Positions 30,205-40,099 of a stretch of DNA of 64,000 bases are shown one piece after another. Source of the stretch: Gilvimarinus chinensis DSM 19667 (lineage in GTDB: Bacteria > Pseudomonadota > Gammaproteobacteria > Pseudomonadales > Cellvibrionaceae); contig NZ_KB898708.1 in NCBI RefSeq assembly GCF_000377745.1, positions 124,001 to 188,000 on the forward strand. The letters run 5' to 3'. A program made the position numbers and the translations under genes. Each line of letters begins with the position of its first letter. The first letter of the stretch is position 1. The notes beneath the pieces were generated by a model that searched no databases, was not told the origin of the DNA, and was given only the letters and a program-made list of their open reading frames with translations.

Positions 30205-31623
30205 ATGAGTCATCAATCGGACTTGATCGAAACTGATATTGACGCTTATTTAAAGCAGCATGAACATAAAGAGCTCCTGCGTTTTCTCACGTGCGGAAGT
30301 GTGGACGACGGTAAAAGCACCTTAATTGGTCGCTTGCTGCACGATTCAAAAATGATTTATGAAGACCAGCTGGATGCAGTGCGCTCCGATACCAGTCGTC
30401 ATGGCACAACAGGTAAAGAGCTGGATTTGGCATTGCTGGTTGATGGTTTGCAGGCCGAGCGTGAGCAGGGCATTACCATCGATGTTGCGTATCGTTATTT
30501 TTCTACGTCCAAGCGTAAGTTTATTATTGCCGACACCCCCGGGCACGAGCAGTACACTCGCAATATGGCAACCGGGGCTTCCACCTGTGATCTGGCCGTA
30601 ATTCTGATTGACGCCCGTTATGGCGTGGTCACTCAAACTCGTCGCCACAGCTATATTGCGTCACTTCTGGGCGTAAAACATATCGTGGTTGCTGTTAACA
30701 AGATGGATTTGCTGGATTTTGATGAGCAGGCCTTTATCAAGATTAAATCTGACTACTTGGCATTTGCCCAAAAGCTGGGCATGGAAGATGTGCAGTTTGT
30801 GCCGATTTCGGCACTTGATGGCGACAACGTGGTAAATCGCTCTGAAAAGTCTGCTTGGTATACCGGCAAAACTCTGATGGAAATTTTGGAGTCGGTTCCG
30901 GTAACAGCGGATAAAAACTTTGACGATTTCCGTTTTCCTGTTCAGTACGTCAACCGTCCGAATCTAGATTTTCGCGGTTTTTGCGGCACCGTCGCCTCGG
31001 GCGTTGTGAGAGTAGGGGATGCGGTAAAAGCTTTGCCGTCTGGTAAAAGCAGTAAAATTAAATCGATAGTGACTTATGATGGGGATCTTGCGGAAGCATT
31101 TGCAGGTCAAGCGGTTACACTGACACTGGAAGATGAAATTGATGTAAGCCGTGGCGACATGTTTGTCTTGGAAAATGACGCTGTCGAGCAAACAAGTCAC
31201 CTGAAAGCGCATGTGGTGTGGATGAATGAAAATCCGGGCAAACAAAAGTCTGAGTATTTATTCAAGTTTGCCAGCAAGGTGGTGAGTGGACATTTCTCTG
31301 ATTTAGAGTATCAGATTGATGTAAACACCCAGGAGCATGCTGCGATCTCGGAGTTATCTCTTAATGACATAGCGGTGGCCAAGGTTACTCTTGCGCAAAA
31401 GGTGGTCACTGATTCATATCGTCGTAACCGTGAAACGGGCGCGTTTATCGTTATTGATCGATTGACCAACATAACCGTTGGCGCTGGTATGGTCATCGAA
31501 AGCCTGGCAGCAGAAGCGGGTATTGAAAGTGATTACAGCGAGTTTGAGGTTGAGCTCAACGCTCTCATTCGCAAACATTTCCCTCACTGGGGAGCTAAGG
31601 ATCTTTCATCGCTGCTTAAATAA
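30205..31623 (+). CDS. cysN: Sulfate adenylyltransferase subunit 1 CysN (no CysC fusion)
   Basis: CysN is the GTPase subunit of ATP sulfurylase. The 472-residue protein has an EF-Tu-like GTPase domain with GSVDDGKST (31-39), [17 protein letters not shown] and NKMDLLDF, followed by two beta-barrel domains. It ends at 472 residues, the unfused E. coli-like length. In Pseudomonas the same gene continues into an APS kinase (CysC); that domain is absent here, and no separate cysC lies in the window. Confidence 0.96.
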   Translation: MSHQSDLIETDIDAYLKQHEHKELLRFLTCGSVDDGKSTLIGRLLHDSKMIYEDQLDAVRSDTSRHGTTGKELDLALLVDGLQAEREQGITIDVAYRYFSTSKRKFIIADTPGHEQYTRNMATGASTCDLAVILIDARYGVVTQTRRHSYIASLLGVKHIVVAVNKMDLLDFDEQAFIKIKSDYLAFAQKLGMEDVQFVPISALDGDNVVNRSEKSAWYTGKTLMEILESVPVTADKNFDDFRFPVQYVNRPNLDFRGFCGTVASGVVRVGDAVKALPSGKSSKIKSIVTYDGDLAEAFAGQAVTLTLEDEIDVSRGDMFVLENDAVEQTSHLKAHVVWMNENPGKQKSEYLFKFASKVVSGHFSDLEYQIDVNTQEHAAISELSLNDIAVAKVTLAQKVVTDSYRRNRETGAFIVIDRLTNITVGAGMVIESLAAEAGIESDYSEFEVELNALIRKHFPHWGAKDLSSLLK

Positions 31624-31637
31624 ATGTTAAGTAGTTC

Positions 31638-31668
31638 AAAAAACCGCGGCAAAGGTCGCGGCTTTTTT
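31638..31668 (+). terminator. Rho-independent terminator after cysN
   Basis: CCGCG (31644-31648) pairs with CGCGG (31657-31661), extended by A/T pairs with one bulge, and is followed by six T residues. It ends the cysDN transcript. Confidence 0.75.
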
Positions 31669-31752
31669 CGTCTTATGTTGCAGAAATGTGACTATAGACT
31701 AAGTTTTCATGTGACAGGGCCCGTGTCATCCCAATAATATATGGAGATTCCT

Positions 31753-32043
31753 ATGAAACATTTCTTTCGTACCCTTTTTTTGATTCTCACGATTTGTTCT
31801 TTTACACCTTTAAGCGCGTTAGCCGATGAGGCCCAAAACCCGCCTGCACAGGTGATAAATATTAATACAGCTGATGTGCAAGATCTTACGCAGCTAAAAG
31901 GAATCGGCGAGACGAAAGCTAAGGCCATTGTCGCCTGGCGGGAACAACACGGTAACTTTGAAAGCCCTGAGCAACTACTGGCTGTGAATGGTATAGGAGA
32001 AGCCACGCTGGAAGATATTAAATCACAAATCAAATTGCAGTGA
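31753..32043 (+). CDS. ComEA-like helix-hairpin-helix protein
   Basis: A 96-residue secreted protein with an N-terminal signal peptide (MKHFFRTLFLILTICSF, cleavage near ALADE) and one (HhH)2 DNA-binding domain (NINTADVQDLTQLKGIGETKAKAI, LLAVNGIGEATLEDI). It resembles the C-terminal part of ComEA, which binds DNA in the periplasm during natural transformation; many gammaproteobacteria have only this short form. ATG 31753 has GGAG 6 bp upstream; an earlier ATG at 31741 would add four residues. Confidence 0.85.
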   Translation: MKHFFRTLFLILTICSFTPLSALADEAQNPPAQVININTADVQDLTQLKGIGETKAKAIVAWREQHGNFESPEQLLAVNGIGEATLEDIKSQIKLQ

Positions 32044-32160
32044 CGCAAGCTGCCATTGGGGAGACCCTCAATGGCATTTCTTGCTGCTTATTTACCCCAA
32101 GTTTGGTTTAATAGCCAACTCAAACCCGCTACGACGGGTGTTGCTGACAACGGGGGAAAT

Positions 32161-32862
32161 ATGCGACAGCTGGATGGACCTCGCCTGATTGTGGCGATGG
32201 ATTACGATAACGCTGAAGACTGCCTAACAATTGCACACCAATTATCACCTCAGGATTGCCGCCTCAAAGTGGGTAAAGAGCTGTTTACTACAAGCGGGCC
32301 TCAGCTCGTTGAACAGTTAATGACTTTGGGGTTTGATGTTTTCCTCGATCTAAAATTTCACGATATTCCTAACACGACGGCAAAAGCTGTTGCCGCCGCC
32401 GCGAACCTCGGGGTATGGATGGTGAATGTTCATGCCAGTGGTGGTCGACGGATGATGGAAGCCGCGTGTGACGCGCTAGCGCCTTTCTCTAACAAGCCGT
32501 TGCTTATTGGTGTGACCGTGCTCACAAGCATGGAGTCGCAGGACCTTGCGGACATTGGTATTGACTCAGAGCCAGAGGCGCAAGTCTTAAAGCTGGCTTC
32601 GCTGGCAAAATCCTCCGGTCTTGACGGTGTGGTGTGTTCTGCGTTGGAGGCGAGCGCTCTAAAGCGAAAATGTGGTGAAGACTTCTCGTTAGTCACTCCA
32701 GGCATTCGTCCTGCTTCCGCGGCAAAAAATGATCAACGCCGTATTATGACTCCCGCTGAAGCGGTAGGTGCGGGCAGCGATTATCTCGTTGTTGGGAGAC
32801 CTGTCACTCAGGCTGGTGACCCTAGCCAAGCTTGCCGCGCCATTCTTTCTGAGCTGCCATAA
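32161..32862 (+). CDS. pyrF: Orotidine 5'-phosphate decarboxylase PyrF
   Basis: PyrF makes UMP from OMP. The 233-residue TIM-barrel protein shows the catalytic block [14 protein letters not shown], the early LIVAMDYDN and the phosphate-binding end [11 protein letters not shown]. The ATG is preceded by GGGGGA. Reading further upstream would give an unlikely leader. Some relatives place pyrF next to lapB; here it lies between the comEA-like gene and cmk. Confidence 0.94.
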   Translation: MRQLDGPRLIVAMDYDNAEDCLTIAHQLSPQDCRLKVGKELFTTSGPQLVEQLMTLGFDVFLDLKFHDIPNTTAKAVAAAANLGVWMVNVHASGGRRMMEAACDALAPFSNKPLLIGVTVLTSMESQDLADIGIDSEPEAQVLKLASLAKSSGLDGVVCSALEASALKRKCGEDFSLVTPGIRPASAAKNDQRRIMTPAEAVGAGSDYLVVGRPVTQAGDPSQACRAILSELP

Positions 32863-32884
32863 TTCCCTAGGAGCGTTCTTGATT

Positions 32885-33556
32885 ATGAAACAGAGCTTTA
32901 TTGTCACCATAGACGGCCCTAGTGGTGCTGGAAAGGGGACCTTAAGTCAGCTGTTAGCACAGGAGCTCGGGGCAAACTTACTTGATAGCGGCGCCTTGTA
33001 TCGCTTAGTGGCTTTGCATAGCTTTCAGCAGGGTATAGCTATTACAGATGTTGCTTCTCTGAGTGAGTGCGCACGGTCGTTGCCTGTTCAATTCCGGCAC
33101 TCTGAAGCCGGCATCTCTATTTTGCTTAATGATGAGGATGTTAGCCTAGCTATACGTGACGAGGCCGTGGGGATGCGGGCGTCAAAGGTAGCGGCCCTGC
33201 CTGAAGTTAGGCAGGCTTTATTGCTCAGGCAGCGGCAGTTTGCAGAATCTGGCCCTCTGGTGGCCGATGGTCGAGATATGGGCACAACGATCTTTCCTGA
33301 AGCTGATTGGAAATTCTTTCTCACCGCGAGCGCAGAGGCTCGTGCCCACCGGCGTTTTAAACAGCTGCAGGATCGTGGGGAAGAGGTGGATATTAATCGT
33401 TTGATTGCTGATATTAAAATCCGAGATGATCAGGACCAGAATCGTGCTAGCTCACCTCTGCGGCCAGCCAAAGATGCCATTTTAATCGATAGCACTTCGC
33501 TTGGAATTGAAGAAGTTCTAGCGTCAATGCTTGATTATATCCAACAAAAGCAATAA
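32885..33556 (+). CDS. cmk: Cytidylate kinase
   Basis: Cmk phosphorylates CMP and dCMP. The 223-residue protein has the P-loop IDGPSGAGKGT and the downstream VADGRDMGTTIFPEA and RAHRRFKQLQ blocks that mark the CMP-kinase family. AGGAG lies 11 bp before the ATG; an in-frame TTG at 32879 has better spacing and would add two residues. It normally sits directly before rpsA; here manB and galU intervene. Confidence 0.94.
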   Translation: MKQSFIVTIDGPSGAGKGTLSQLLAQELGANLLDSGALYRLVALHSFQQGIAITDVASLSECARSLPVQFRHSEAGISILLNDEDVSLAIRDEAVGMRASKVAALPEVRQALLLRQRQFAESGPLVADGRDMGTTIFPEADWKFFLTASAEARAHRRFKQLQDRGEEVDINRLIADIKIRDDQDQNRASSPLRPAKDAILIDSTSLGIEEVLASMLDYIQQKQ

Positions 33557-33586
33557 CGCGCACGATCCTTGCAGTAGACATGCAAG

Positions 33587-33607
33587 CGCCCATCGGATGG
33601 GCGTTTT
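33587..33607 (+). terminator. Terminator after cmk
   Basis: CGCCCAT (33587-33593) and ATGGGCG (33597-33603) form a perfect 7-bp stem with a 3-nt loop, followed by TTTT. It separates cmk from manB. Confidence 0.7.
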
Positions 33608-33766
33608 ACATGTACGCCTCCTTAAAGAGGCCTGTTTGTAAGGTCGACATGGCAATTGTCACAAACAAGCGATTAACTTTGCTTGCACCGTTTACGAGCA
33701 GTCGTTGTAACTTTTACCCGAATGCGGCCGCAGTGCCGCTTAGTTGAACCGAAAATGGAAGAGAAT

Positions 33767-35122
33767 ATGGCAAGTCTGACCTGCTTCAAAGCCTACGATA
33801 TTAGAGGAAAGTTAGGAGAGGAGTTAAATGAAGAAATCGCCTACAGAATTGGTCGTGCCTATGGCCAGTTCCTAAAGCCTAAAGACGTTGTTTTAGGCGG
33901 GGATGTTCGTCAAACGAGCGAAGCACTAAAGCTCGCAGTTGGAAACGGCCTGCGCGATGAGGGCGTGGATGTTATCGATATTGGCATGACCGGTACCGAG
34001 GAAGTGTACTTTGCGACCAGTCACTTAAAAGCCGGTGGAGGAATCGAAGTTACAGCAAGCCATAATCCCATTGACTATAACGGCATGAAACCCGTTCGAG
34101 AAGGTTCAAAGCCGATCAGTGGTGATACAGGTTTGCTGGATATCAAGAAGCTGGCAGAAGAGGGCGAGTTTGAGCCTGTATCTGAGGCGGACCGTGGCAG
34201 CTATACCAAAACCGACACACTGACAGAGTACGTTGCTCACTTGCTCGGGTATGTTGATGTGGCGGAGTTAAAGCCTTTAAAGATCGTCGTCAACGCAGGC
34301 AATGGCGCGGCAGGCCACGTGATCGACGCCATTGAGAAACACTTGCCATTTGAGTTTATTAAAATCCATCACGAACCCGATGGAACCTTTCCTAATGGTA
34401 TTCCCAATCCACTGCTGATGGAAAACCGTCACTCAACTCGTGAAGCTGTGCTTGAGCATAAGGCTAATTTGGGCATCGCCTGGGATGGCGACTTCGATCG
34501 CTGTTTTTTCTTTGATGAAAACGGTGAGTTTATTGAGGGGTACTATCTTGTCGGCTTATTGGCAGAGGCATTTTTAACCAAAGAGCCGGGTGGCAAGGTA
34601 GTACACGATCCGCGCCTGACCTGGAACACCATAGATATCGCCGAGCGCTGCGGCGGTGAGGCGGTGCAATCTAAGACAGGGCATGCGTTTATTAAGGAGC
34701 GCATGCGAAAAGAGGATGCGATCTATGGCGGCGAAATGAGTGCGCATCACTATTTCCGCGACTTCTTTTACTGTGACAGCGGCATGATCCCCTGGTTACT
34801 GGTTACGGAGCTGATGTGTCGAAAGAATGCCACGCTGTCATCCATGATGGCTGAGTGTATTGAGCGCTTCCCTTCGCCGGGAGAAATAAATCGTGAGGTG
34901 GCCGATGCCAAGGCTGCCATTGAAAAGGTTCGTAAGCATTTCGCCTCTGAAGCCGTACAGGTTGATATCACTGACGGTGTTAGCATGATTTTTGACGACT
35001 GGCGATTTAATTTGCGTATGTCCAATACCGAGCCTGTGGTGCGCTTAAATGTTGAAAGCCGCGCTGATAAGCAATTAATGCGAGCTAAAACCGACGAGAT
35101 TTTAGCGTTGCTCGACAGCTAA
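33767..35122 (+). CDS. manB: Phosphomannomutase (ManB/CpsG type)
   Basis: It interconverts mannose 6-phosphate and mannose 1-phosphate, feeding ManC for GDP-mannose. The 451-residue protein has the active-site phosphoserine motif TASHNP, the metal loop [10 protein letters not shown], the sugar-specificity loop [13 protein letters not shown] and the phosphate-binding end [14 protein letters not shown]. The whole sequence is close to enterobacterial CpsG rather than to AlgC. The start chosen follows GGAAGAG; an in-frame ATG at 33755 is an alternative. Confidence 0.92.
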   Translation: MASLTCFKAYDIRGKLGEELNEEIAYRIGRAYGQFLKPKDVVLGGDVRQTSEALKLAVGNGLRDEGVDVIDIGMTGTEEVYFATSHLKAGGGIEVTASHNPIDYNGMKPVREGSKPISGDTGLLDIKKLAEEGEFEPVSEADRGSYTKTDTLTEYVAHLLGYVDVAELKPLKIVVNAGNGAAGHVIDAIEKHLPFEFIKIHHEPDGTFPNGIPNPLLMENRHSTREAVLEHKANLGIAWDGDFDRCFFFDENGEFIEGYYLVGLLAEAFLTKEPGGKVVHDPRLTWNTIDIAERCGGEAVQSKTGHAFIKERMRKEDAIYGGEMSAHHYFRDFFYCDSGMIPWLLVTELMCRKNATLSSMMAECIERFPSPGEINREVADAKAAIEKVRKHFASEAVQVDITDGVSMIFDDWRFNLRMSNTEPVVRLNVESRADKQLMRAKTDEILALLDS

Positions 35123-35142
35123 GTTACTGTAAGGAGATCAGG

Positions 35143-36042
35143 ATGAAGGTTAAAAAAGCAGTTATTCCGGTGGCAGGCTTAGGTACGCGTATGCTTCCTG
35201 CGACTAAGGCCATCCCTAAAGAGATGCTGCCAGTGGTGGACAAGCCGTTAATCCAATATGTGGTGGATGAAGCCGCTGCGGCAGGTATTAAAGAAATTGT
35301 TCTGGTAACTCATGCATCAAAAAACTCCATTGAAAACCATTTCGATACCAGTTTTGAGCTCGAAGCTCAGTTAGAGGCCCGCCTTAAGCGCTCTTTGTTA
35401 GAGCAGGTGCAGTCAATCACGCCTCCAGGCTTAACAGTTATTTCTGTTCGACAAGCAGAGGCTAAGGGACTCGGTCATGCGATTATGTGCGCTAAGCCCG
35501 TGATTGGTAATGAGCCTTTCGCCGTCTTGTTGCCGGATGTACTTGTCGACGGTTATGAGTGCAACCTGAAAAAAGAAAATCTCGCTGGCATGGTTAAGCA
35601 GTTTGACGAAACCGGGGCGAGTCAGATCTTGGTGGAAGGGGTGCCGTGGGAGTGGGTGTACAAGTACGGGGTTGTTGATTGTGATGGTCAGGAGATTGGC
35701 AAGGGCAAAAGCCGTGAAATTAAAGCCATGGTAGAAAAGCCCCCAGTTGATGAAGCCCCATCCAATATGGCGATAGTGGGCCGCTATATCTTGTCTGCGA
35801 CCACCTGGGACTTGCTTGAGCGCACACAGCCCGGGGCGGGTGGCGAAATTCAGTTAACTGATGCCCTTGATAAGCTGCTTGAAAAAGAAAAGGTGGAGGC
35901 TTACGAGCTGGTAGGGCGTAGCCATGATTGTGGCAGTAAAACAGGCTACATGATCGCCAATATTACCTATGGTGCCCGGCACGATGAGGTTGGCCCAGGG
36001 GTCACCGAGCATCTTAAGAAAGTCTACGGGGTAAGTTCGTAA
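35143..36042 (+). CDS. galU: UTP-glucose-1-phosphate uridylyltransferase
   Basis: GalU makes UDP-glucose, the substrate of Ugd encoded further downstream. The 299-residue protein has the nucleotide-binding [19 protein letters not shown], the [14 protein letters not shown] segment and [25 protein letters not shown] lies 8 bp before the ATG. It follows manB after 20 nt and is probably cotranscribed with it. Confidence 0.96.
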   Translation: MKVKKAVIPVAGLGTRMLPATKAIPKEMLPVVDKPLIQYVVDEAAAAGIKEIVLVTHASKNSIENHFDTSFELEAQLEARLKRSLLEQVQSITPPGLTVISVRQAEAKGLGHAIMCAKPVIGNEPFAVLLPDVLVDGYECNLKKENLAGMVKQFDETGASQILVEGVPWEWVYKYGVVDCDGQEIGKGKSREIKAMVEKPPVDEAPSNMAIVGRYILSATTWDLLERTQPGAGGEIQLTDALDKLLEKEKVEAYELVGRSHDCGSKTGYMIANITYGARHDEVGPGVTEHLKKVYGVSS

Positions 36043-36068
36043 CTATCTTTACTGTCTTTTCTCCACCA

Positions 36069-36099
36069 GTGCGCCCCTTCCGCGGGCGCACACGTTTTA
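36069..36099 (+). terminator. Terminator after galU
   Basis: GTGCGCCC (36069-36076) and GGGCGCAC (36084-36091) form a perfect 8-bp stem followed shortly by a T-rich tract. It separates galU from the rpsA leader. Confidence 0.65.
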
Positions 36100-36199
36100 T
36101 CTTGCCTTTTTTCTGCAGTTCTGCTAGCCTGCCGCACCTGCTAACACTTGGTTGTGCTCAAATTGTTCGATAACATTGAGATAACAGGGGTTAGCGGCT

Positions 36200-36304
36200 G
36201 AATTAAGGGTTTTGTCAGCATAGAAAGCCTTAATTCTTTTTATGAATCGACCCGTACGACTGACCGTTCGGTGCTGTGTCGAACAAATAAATGCTTATTT
36301 GTTC
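36200..36304 (+). promoter_or_regulatory. Structured rpsA leader with two hairpins
   Basis: The 298-bp galU-rpsA gap contains two strong inverted repeats after the galU terminator. GAATTAAGG (36200-36208) pairs with CCTTAATTC (36228-36236) and is followed by TTTTT. GAACAAATAA (36281-36290) pairs perfectly with TTATTTGTTC (36295-36304) around the loop ATGC, ending 36 bp before the rpsA ATG. No Shine-Dalgarno sequence follows. In E. coli the rpsA leader is folded, lacks a good Shine-Dalgarno and mediates S1 autorepression, so a similar role is plausible. The first hairpin could instead be an attenuator. Confidence 0.6.
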
Positions 36305-36340
36305 TGGGCAGTGTCTCTTATATAGGTATTTTTTGTGACC

Positions 36341-38020
36341 ATGACTGAAAGTTTTGCAGAGTTATTTGAAGAGAGCTTGAAAACCGTTGAAATGGCGCCC
36401 GGTACTATTGTGACTGGCGTTGTAATCGACGTAGATAAGGACTGGGTGACCGTTCACGCAGGCCTGAAATCAGAAGGTGTTATCCCGGCCAGTCAATTCG
36501 CCGACGAAAATGGTGAAGTTAGTCTGGAAGTGGGCGATGAAGTACAAGTTGCCCTGGAAACCGTAGAAGACGGTTTCGGTGAGACACGCCTGTCTCGCGA
36601 AAAAGCCAAGCGCGCTGAAGCTTGGAAAGTACTGGAAGCCGCTCACTCTGCTGATGAAGTGGTTAAAGGTGTTATCAACGGTAAGGTTAAAGGTGGTTTT
36701 ACCGTAGATGTTGCCGGTATCCGTGCATTCCTGCCTGGCTCACTGGTAGATGTACGCCCTGTGCGCGAAACGGCGCACCTGGAAGGCAAAGAACTCGAAT
36801 TTAAAGTTATCAAGCTCGATCAAAAACGCAATAACGTTGTGGTTTCTCGCCGTGCCGTATTGGAGCAAGCTAACTCCGCCGAGCGCGAAGAGTTGCTGGC
36901 TACTTTGCAAGAAGGCATGGTGGTTAAAGGTATCGTTAAGAATCTGACCGATTATGGTGCTTTCGTTGACTTGGGCGGCGTTGATGGCCTGCTGCACATT
37001 ACCGATATGGCTTGGAAGCGCATTAAGCACCCAAGTGAAATCGTTAATGTGGGTGATGAAATCGACGTTAAAGTGCTGAAGTTTGACCGCGAGCGCAACC
37101 GTGTATCCCTGGGTCTGAAGCAATTGGGTGAAGATCCATGGCTGCAAATTACCGGTCGTTACCCTGAAGGTGCCCGCGTTAAGGCGGTTGTAACCAACTT
37201 GACCGACTACGGCTGCTTCGCTGAGCTGGAAGAGGGTGTAGAAGGCTTGGTTCACGTATCTGAAATGGATTGGACCAACAAAAACATTCACCCCTCTAAA
37301 GTGGTTAATGTAGGTGACGAAATCGAAGTGATGATCCTCGATATCGACGAAGAGCGTCGCCGTATCTCTCTGGGTGTTAAGCAGTGTCAAGAGAATCCAT
37401 GGGATGCATTTGCCCGCACTTGCGCCAAAGGCGAGAAAATCACCGGTAAGATCAAGTCAATCACCGACTTTGGTATCTTCATCGGTCTGGACGGCGGCAT
37501 CGACGGTTTGGTTCACTTGTCTGACATTTCTTGGCACGAAGCCGGCGAAGAAGCCGTGCGTAAGTACAAGAAAGGTGACGAAATTGAAACCGTTGTGTTG
37601 GCTATCGATCCAGAGCGCGAGCGCATTTCTTTGGGTATCAAGCAGCTGGAAGCCGATCCGTTCTCTGAGTACGTAGCGGAAAACGACAAGGGTACCGTTG
37701 TTAAGGGTATTGTGAAGGAAGTTGAAGCGAAAGCAGCGGTAGTGACCCTGGCTGACGACGTTGAAGCTGTTCTTAAGGCTTCTGAGCTTTCTCGTGAGAA
37801 AGTTGAAGATGCACGCAATGTTCTGAAAGAAGGCGAAGAAGTTGAAGCTAAGATCATTGCTGTTGATCGCAAAAACCGCTCTATCAGCTTGTCTGTTAAG
37901 TCTAAAGACGTAGCTGAAGAGAAAGCGGCGATCAAAGAGCATTCAGCCAAGCAGTCTGAGCAAGCTCAGCCTGCCACCTTGGGTGACCTGATTAAAGCTC
38001 AAATGGAAGCAAAAGACTAA
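36341..38020 (+). CDS. rpsA: 30S ribosomal protein S1
   Basis: S1 holds mRNA on the 30S subunit. The 559-residue protein starts at [14 protein letters not shown], the conserved N-terminus; a GTG two codons upstream is ignored. Six S1 RNA-binding repeats are visible, with typical ends such as [37 protein letters not shown] and [14 protein letters not shown]. The site before the ATG lacks purine-rich complementarity to 16S rRNA, as expected for rpsA. Confidence 0.98.
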   Translation: MTESFAELFEESLKTVEMAPGTIVTGVVIDVDKDWVTVHAGLKSEGVIPASQFADENGEVSLEVGDEVQVALETVEDGFGETRLSREKAKRAEAWKVLEAAHSADEVVKGVINGKVKGGFTVDVAGIRAFLPGSLVDVRPVRETAHLEGKELEFKVIKLDQKRNNVVVSRRAVLEQANSAEREELLATLQEGMVVKGIVKNLTDYGAFVDLGGVDGLLHITDMAWKRIKHPSEIVNVGDEIDVKVLKFDRERNRVSLGLKQLGEDPWLQITGRYPEGARVKAVVTNLTDYGCFAELEEGVEGLVHVSEMDWTNKNIHPSKVVNVGDEIEVMILDIDEERRRISLGVKQCQENPWDAFARTCAKGEKITGKIKSITDFGIFIGLDGGIDGLVHLSDISWHEAGEEAVRKYKKGDEIETVVLAIDPERERISLGIKQLEADPFSEYVAENDKGTVVKGIVKEVEAKAAVVTLADDVEAVLKASELSREKVEDARNVLKEGEEVEAKIIAVDRKNRSISLSVKSKDVAEEKAAIKEHSAKQSEQAQPATLGDLIKAQMEAKD

Positions 38021-38035
38021 GTCTGGAGCTCCATG

Positions 38036-38066
38036 AAAAGGCCGGCTTAAAGCCGGCCTTTTTTTT
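38036..38066 (+). terminator. Rho-independent terminator after rpsA
   Basis: AAGGCCGGC (38038-38046) and GCCGGCCTT (38052-38060) form a perfect 9-bp stem with loop TTAAA, and eight T residues run from 38059. Textbook intrinsic terminator. Confidence 0.9.
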
Positions 38067-38215
38067 ACCTTCAATTTTGTTATAGGCTTAAGATCAAGGA
38101 CTTACACTCGGCTCGTTATGTTTCTGTTAAGTATTGCGTCATTTAAGGCTACGTTATAAGCTAACTTCGGCTATAGATATGAGCCTGCACAATGATGGAT
38201 AACTGAGATCAGGCT

Positions 38216-38515
38216 ATGACAAAATCGGAACTCATCGAATATATTTCTGAAAAGCAAGACCACTTACCGGTGCGTGATGTAGAGCTTGCGGTAAAGCTTC
38301 TCTTGGATTACATGTCTGAAATGCTGGCTGATGGAGAGCGTATTGAAATCCGTGGCTTTGGCAGTTTCTCTTTACACTATCGCGCTCCTCGCACAGGGCG
38401 TAACCCAAAAACAGGTGAGTCAGTTGAGCTGGAAGGAAAGTACGTACCTCACTTTAAGCCGGGCAAAGAAATGCGGGATAGAGTGAATGAAAGTATACAG
38501 TCAACCACCTCTTAA
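38216..38515 (+). CDS. ihfB: Integration host factor subunit beta
   Basis: IHF beta bends DNA at specific sites together with IHF alpha. The 99-residue HU/IHF-fold protein has [24 protein letters not shown], including the beta-arm with its intercalating Pro, and the N-terminal [11 protein letters not shown]. It follows rpsA by 195 bp, the standard order. IHF also assists sigma-54 promoters such as those in the flagellar block. Confidence 0.96.
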   Translation: MTKSELIEYISEKQDHLPVRDVELAVKLLLDYMSEMLADGERIEIRGFGSFSLHYRAPRTGRNPKTGESVELEGKYVPHFKPGKEMRDRVNESIQSTTS

Positions 38516-38536
38516 CAGATTGGCTTTGGGGTTAGT

Positions 38537-38836
38537 ATGAAAAGGTTTGCTGGCTGGATTTATGTGTTACTGGCGATACTGGCTGTCTTCTGGGGGTACT
38601 TATTTAGCCTAGAAAATAGTTCAGCCGTTGCGGTTGTTCTACTTGGCTTCACTTTTCCCGCTTTGGGGCTAGGGGTATGGCTCCTGCTTTTTGCCCTTGT
38701 CGGGTTAATCTTGGGCATGCTCATTACCAGCATTCCTATCATGCTGCAGTCACGAAAAGTTAAACTTCTTGTTAAGCGGAATGAAAATTTAGAGCGGGAG
38801 CTTCGCCACCTCAGAAGTCAAAGCCTGCGGGATTGA
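38537..38836 (+). CDS. lapA: Lipopolysaccharide assembly protein LapA
   Basis: A 99-residue inner-membrane protein with two membrane helices (about 5-22 and 42-65) and a C-terminal coiled segment (SRKVKLLVKRNENLERELRHL), the LapA (YciS) pattern. It sits between ihfB and lapB, 1 nt from lapB, as in other gammaproteobacteria. LapA works with LapB in controlling LpxC turnover and LPS assembly. Confidence 0.9.
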   Translation: MKRFAGWIYVLLAILAVFWGYLFSLENSSAVAVVLLGFTFPALGLGVWLLLFALVGLILGMLITSIPIMLQSRKVKLLVKRNENLERELRHLRSQSLRD

Positions 38837-38837
38837 T

Positions 38838-40025
38838 ATGGATGCTGTAGGTTATTTCCTGTTACTGCTATTCGCTCTGGCTATCGGCTATGGGGCGGGT
38901 TATTTCAAGTCTCGCCAGACCAATACCTCATCAAAAAATGACTATACACTGCAATACTATAAAGGCTTAAGTTATCTGTTTAATGAACAGCCTGACGGTG
39001 CTATAGATGCTTTTATCTCATCCCTTGAGGTAAATAGCGACACTTTGGAAACACACCTTGCTCTTGGAAATATGCTGCGTAAGCGGGGTGAGGTCAGCAA
39101 AGCCATAAAAATACATCAAAATCTACTTGCGCGCCCCGGGCTAACGATTAAACAGCAGCATGAGTCTCAGCTGGAGCTTGCCAGGGATTACATTCGTTCC
39201 GGGTTGCTGGATCGTGCAGAAGCGTTGTTGTTAGAACTTGTGAAATTGTCTTCGGCCTACAAACAGGCAGCGCTCATTCATTTAATTGAGATTTATCAAG
39301 ATGAGAATGAGTGGGATAATGCTATTTTTATGGCTTCTAAAATCGAAGATAAATCCTGCATGTTCGGGGGAGGTCAATCCTTACGGCAATTGCAAGCTCA
39401 TTTCTCTTGCGAGCAGGCGTTAGTGGATTTGGAGCAAAAGAATCACCCCAAGGCTAAAGCCCATCTATTAGATGCGTTAAGTTATGACGCTTCATCGGTT
39501 CGTGCCAGCTTGCTATTTGCTCGATTGCAAATGTCTCTGGGTAGTTACAGGGTTGCGTTGGATTATTTGCATAAAATACCTTCTCAAGACCCAGATCTTA
39601 TACCAGAGGCCTTGCCGATGATTTGTGAAAGTTATGACAGGCTTGGCGAGTCAGATGCCTTATTGGGTTACTTGCAGTGGTTATTGGAAACTCATCCAAG
39701 TAATAGTTTGGTCATCGTCATTGCAGATCGACTGCTCCGTCGTAGTGACGATCACCAAGCGGCTGACTTTATCGCTGAGCAATTTAAAAGAAGGCCAAGC
39801 ATTCGCACCCTGAACCGGCTTATTGAGATTTACTTACCACACTCTGAAGGGAGAGCAAGAGAGAATCTCCAATTATTAAAACAGTTGGTGGATACTGTGA
39901 TTACAGAAAAGCCTAATTATTGCTGTAATAAGTGTGGCTTTGCGGGGAATAGCTTGCATTGGCTTTGTCCTGGCTGCAAAACCTGGGGGAGCATCAAACC
40001 AATTCGTGGTGTTAGTGGGGAGTAG
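38838..40025 (+). CDS. lapB: Lipopolysaccharide assembly protein LapB
   Basis: LapB promotes FtsH-dependent degradation of LpxC and so balances LPS synthesis. The 395-residue protein has an N-terminal membrane anchor (residues 3-21), about nine TPR-like helical repeats (for example GLSYLFNEQPDGAIDAFISSLE), and a C-terminal rubredoxin-type metal site with two Cys pairs (CNKCGF and CPGCKTWGS). Length and architecture match E. coli LapB (YciM, 389 residues). Confidence 0.94.
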   Translation: MDAVGYFLLLLFALAIGYGAGYFKSRQTNTSSKNDYTLQYYKGLSYLFNEQPDGAIDAFISSLEVNSDTLETHLALGNMLRKRGEVSKAIKIHQNLLARPGLTIKQQHESQLELARDYIRSGLLDRAEALLLELVKLSSAYKQAALIHLIEIYQDENEWDNAIFMASKIEDKSCMFGGGQSLRQLQAHFSCEQALVDLEQKNHPKAKAHLLDALSYDASSVRASLLFARLQMSLGSYRVALDYLHKIPSQDPDLIPEALPMICESYDRLGESDALLGYLQWLLETHPSNSLVIVIADRLLRRSDDHQAADFIAEQFKRRPSIRTLNRLIEIYLPHSEGRARENLQLLKQLVDTVITEKPNYCCNKCGFAGNSLHWLCPGCKTWGSIKPIRGVSGE

Positions 40026-40099
40026 CTGTTTCTTCGGCTTAACAAAACTGTAAACTTCTGTTGCTTAACTGGCCTTGATGATATTTGAGGGTCAGTTTT

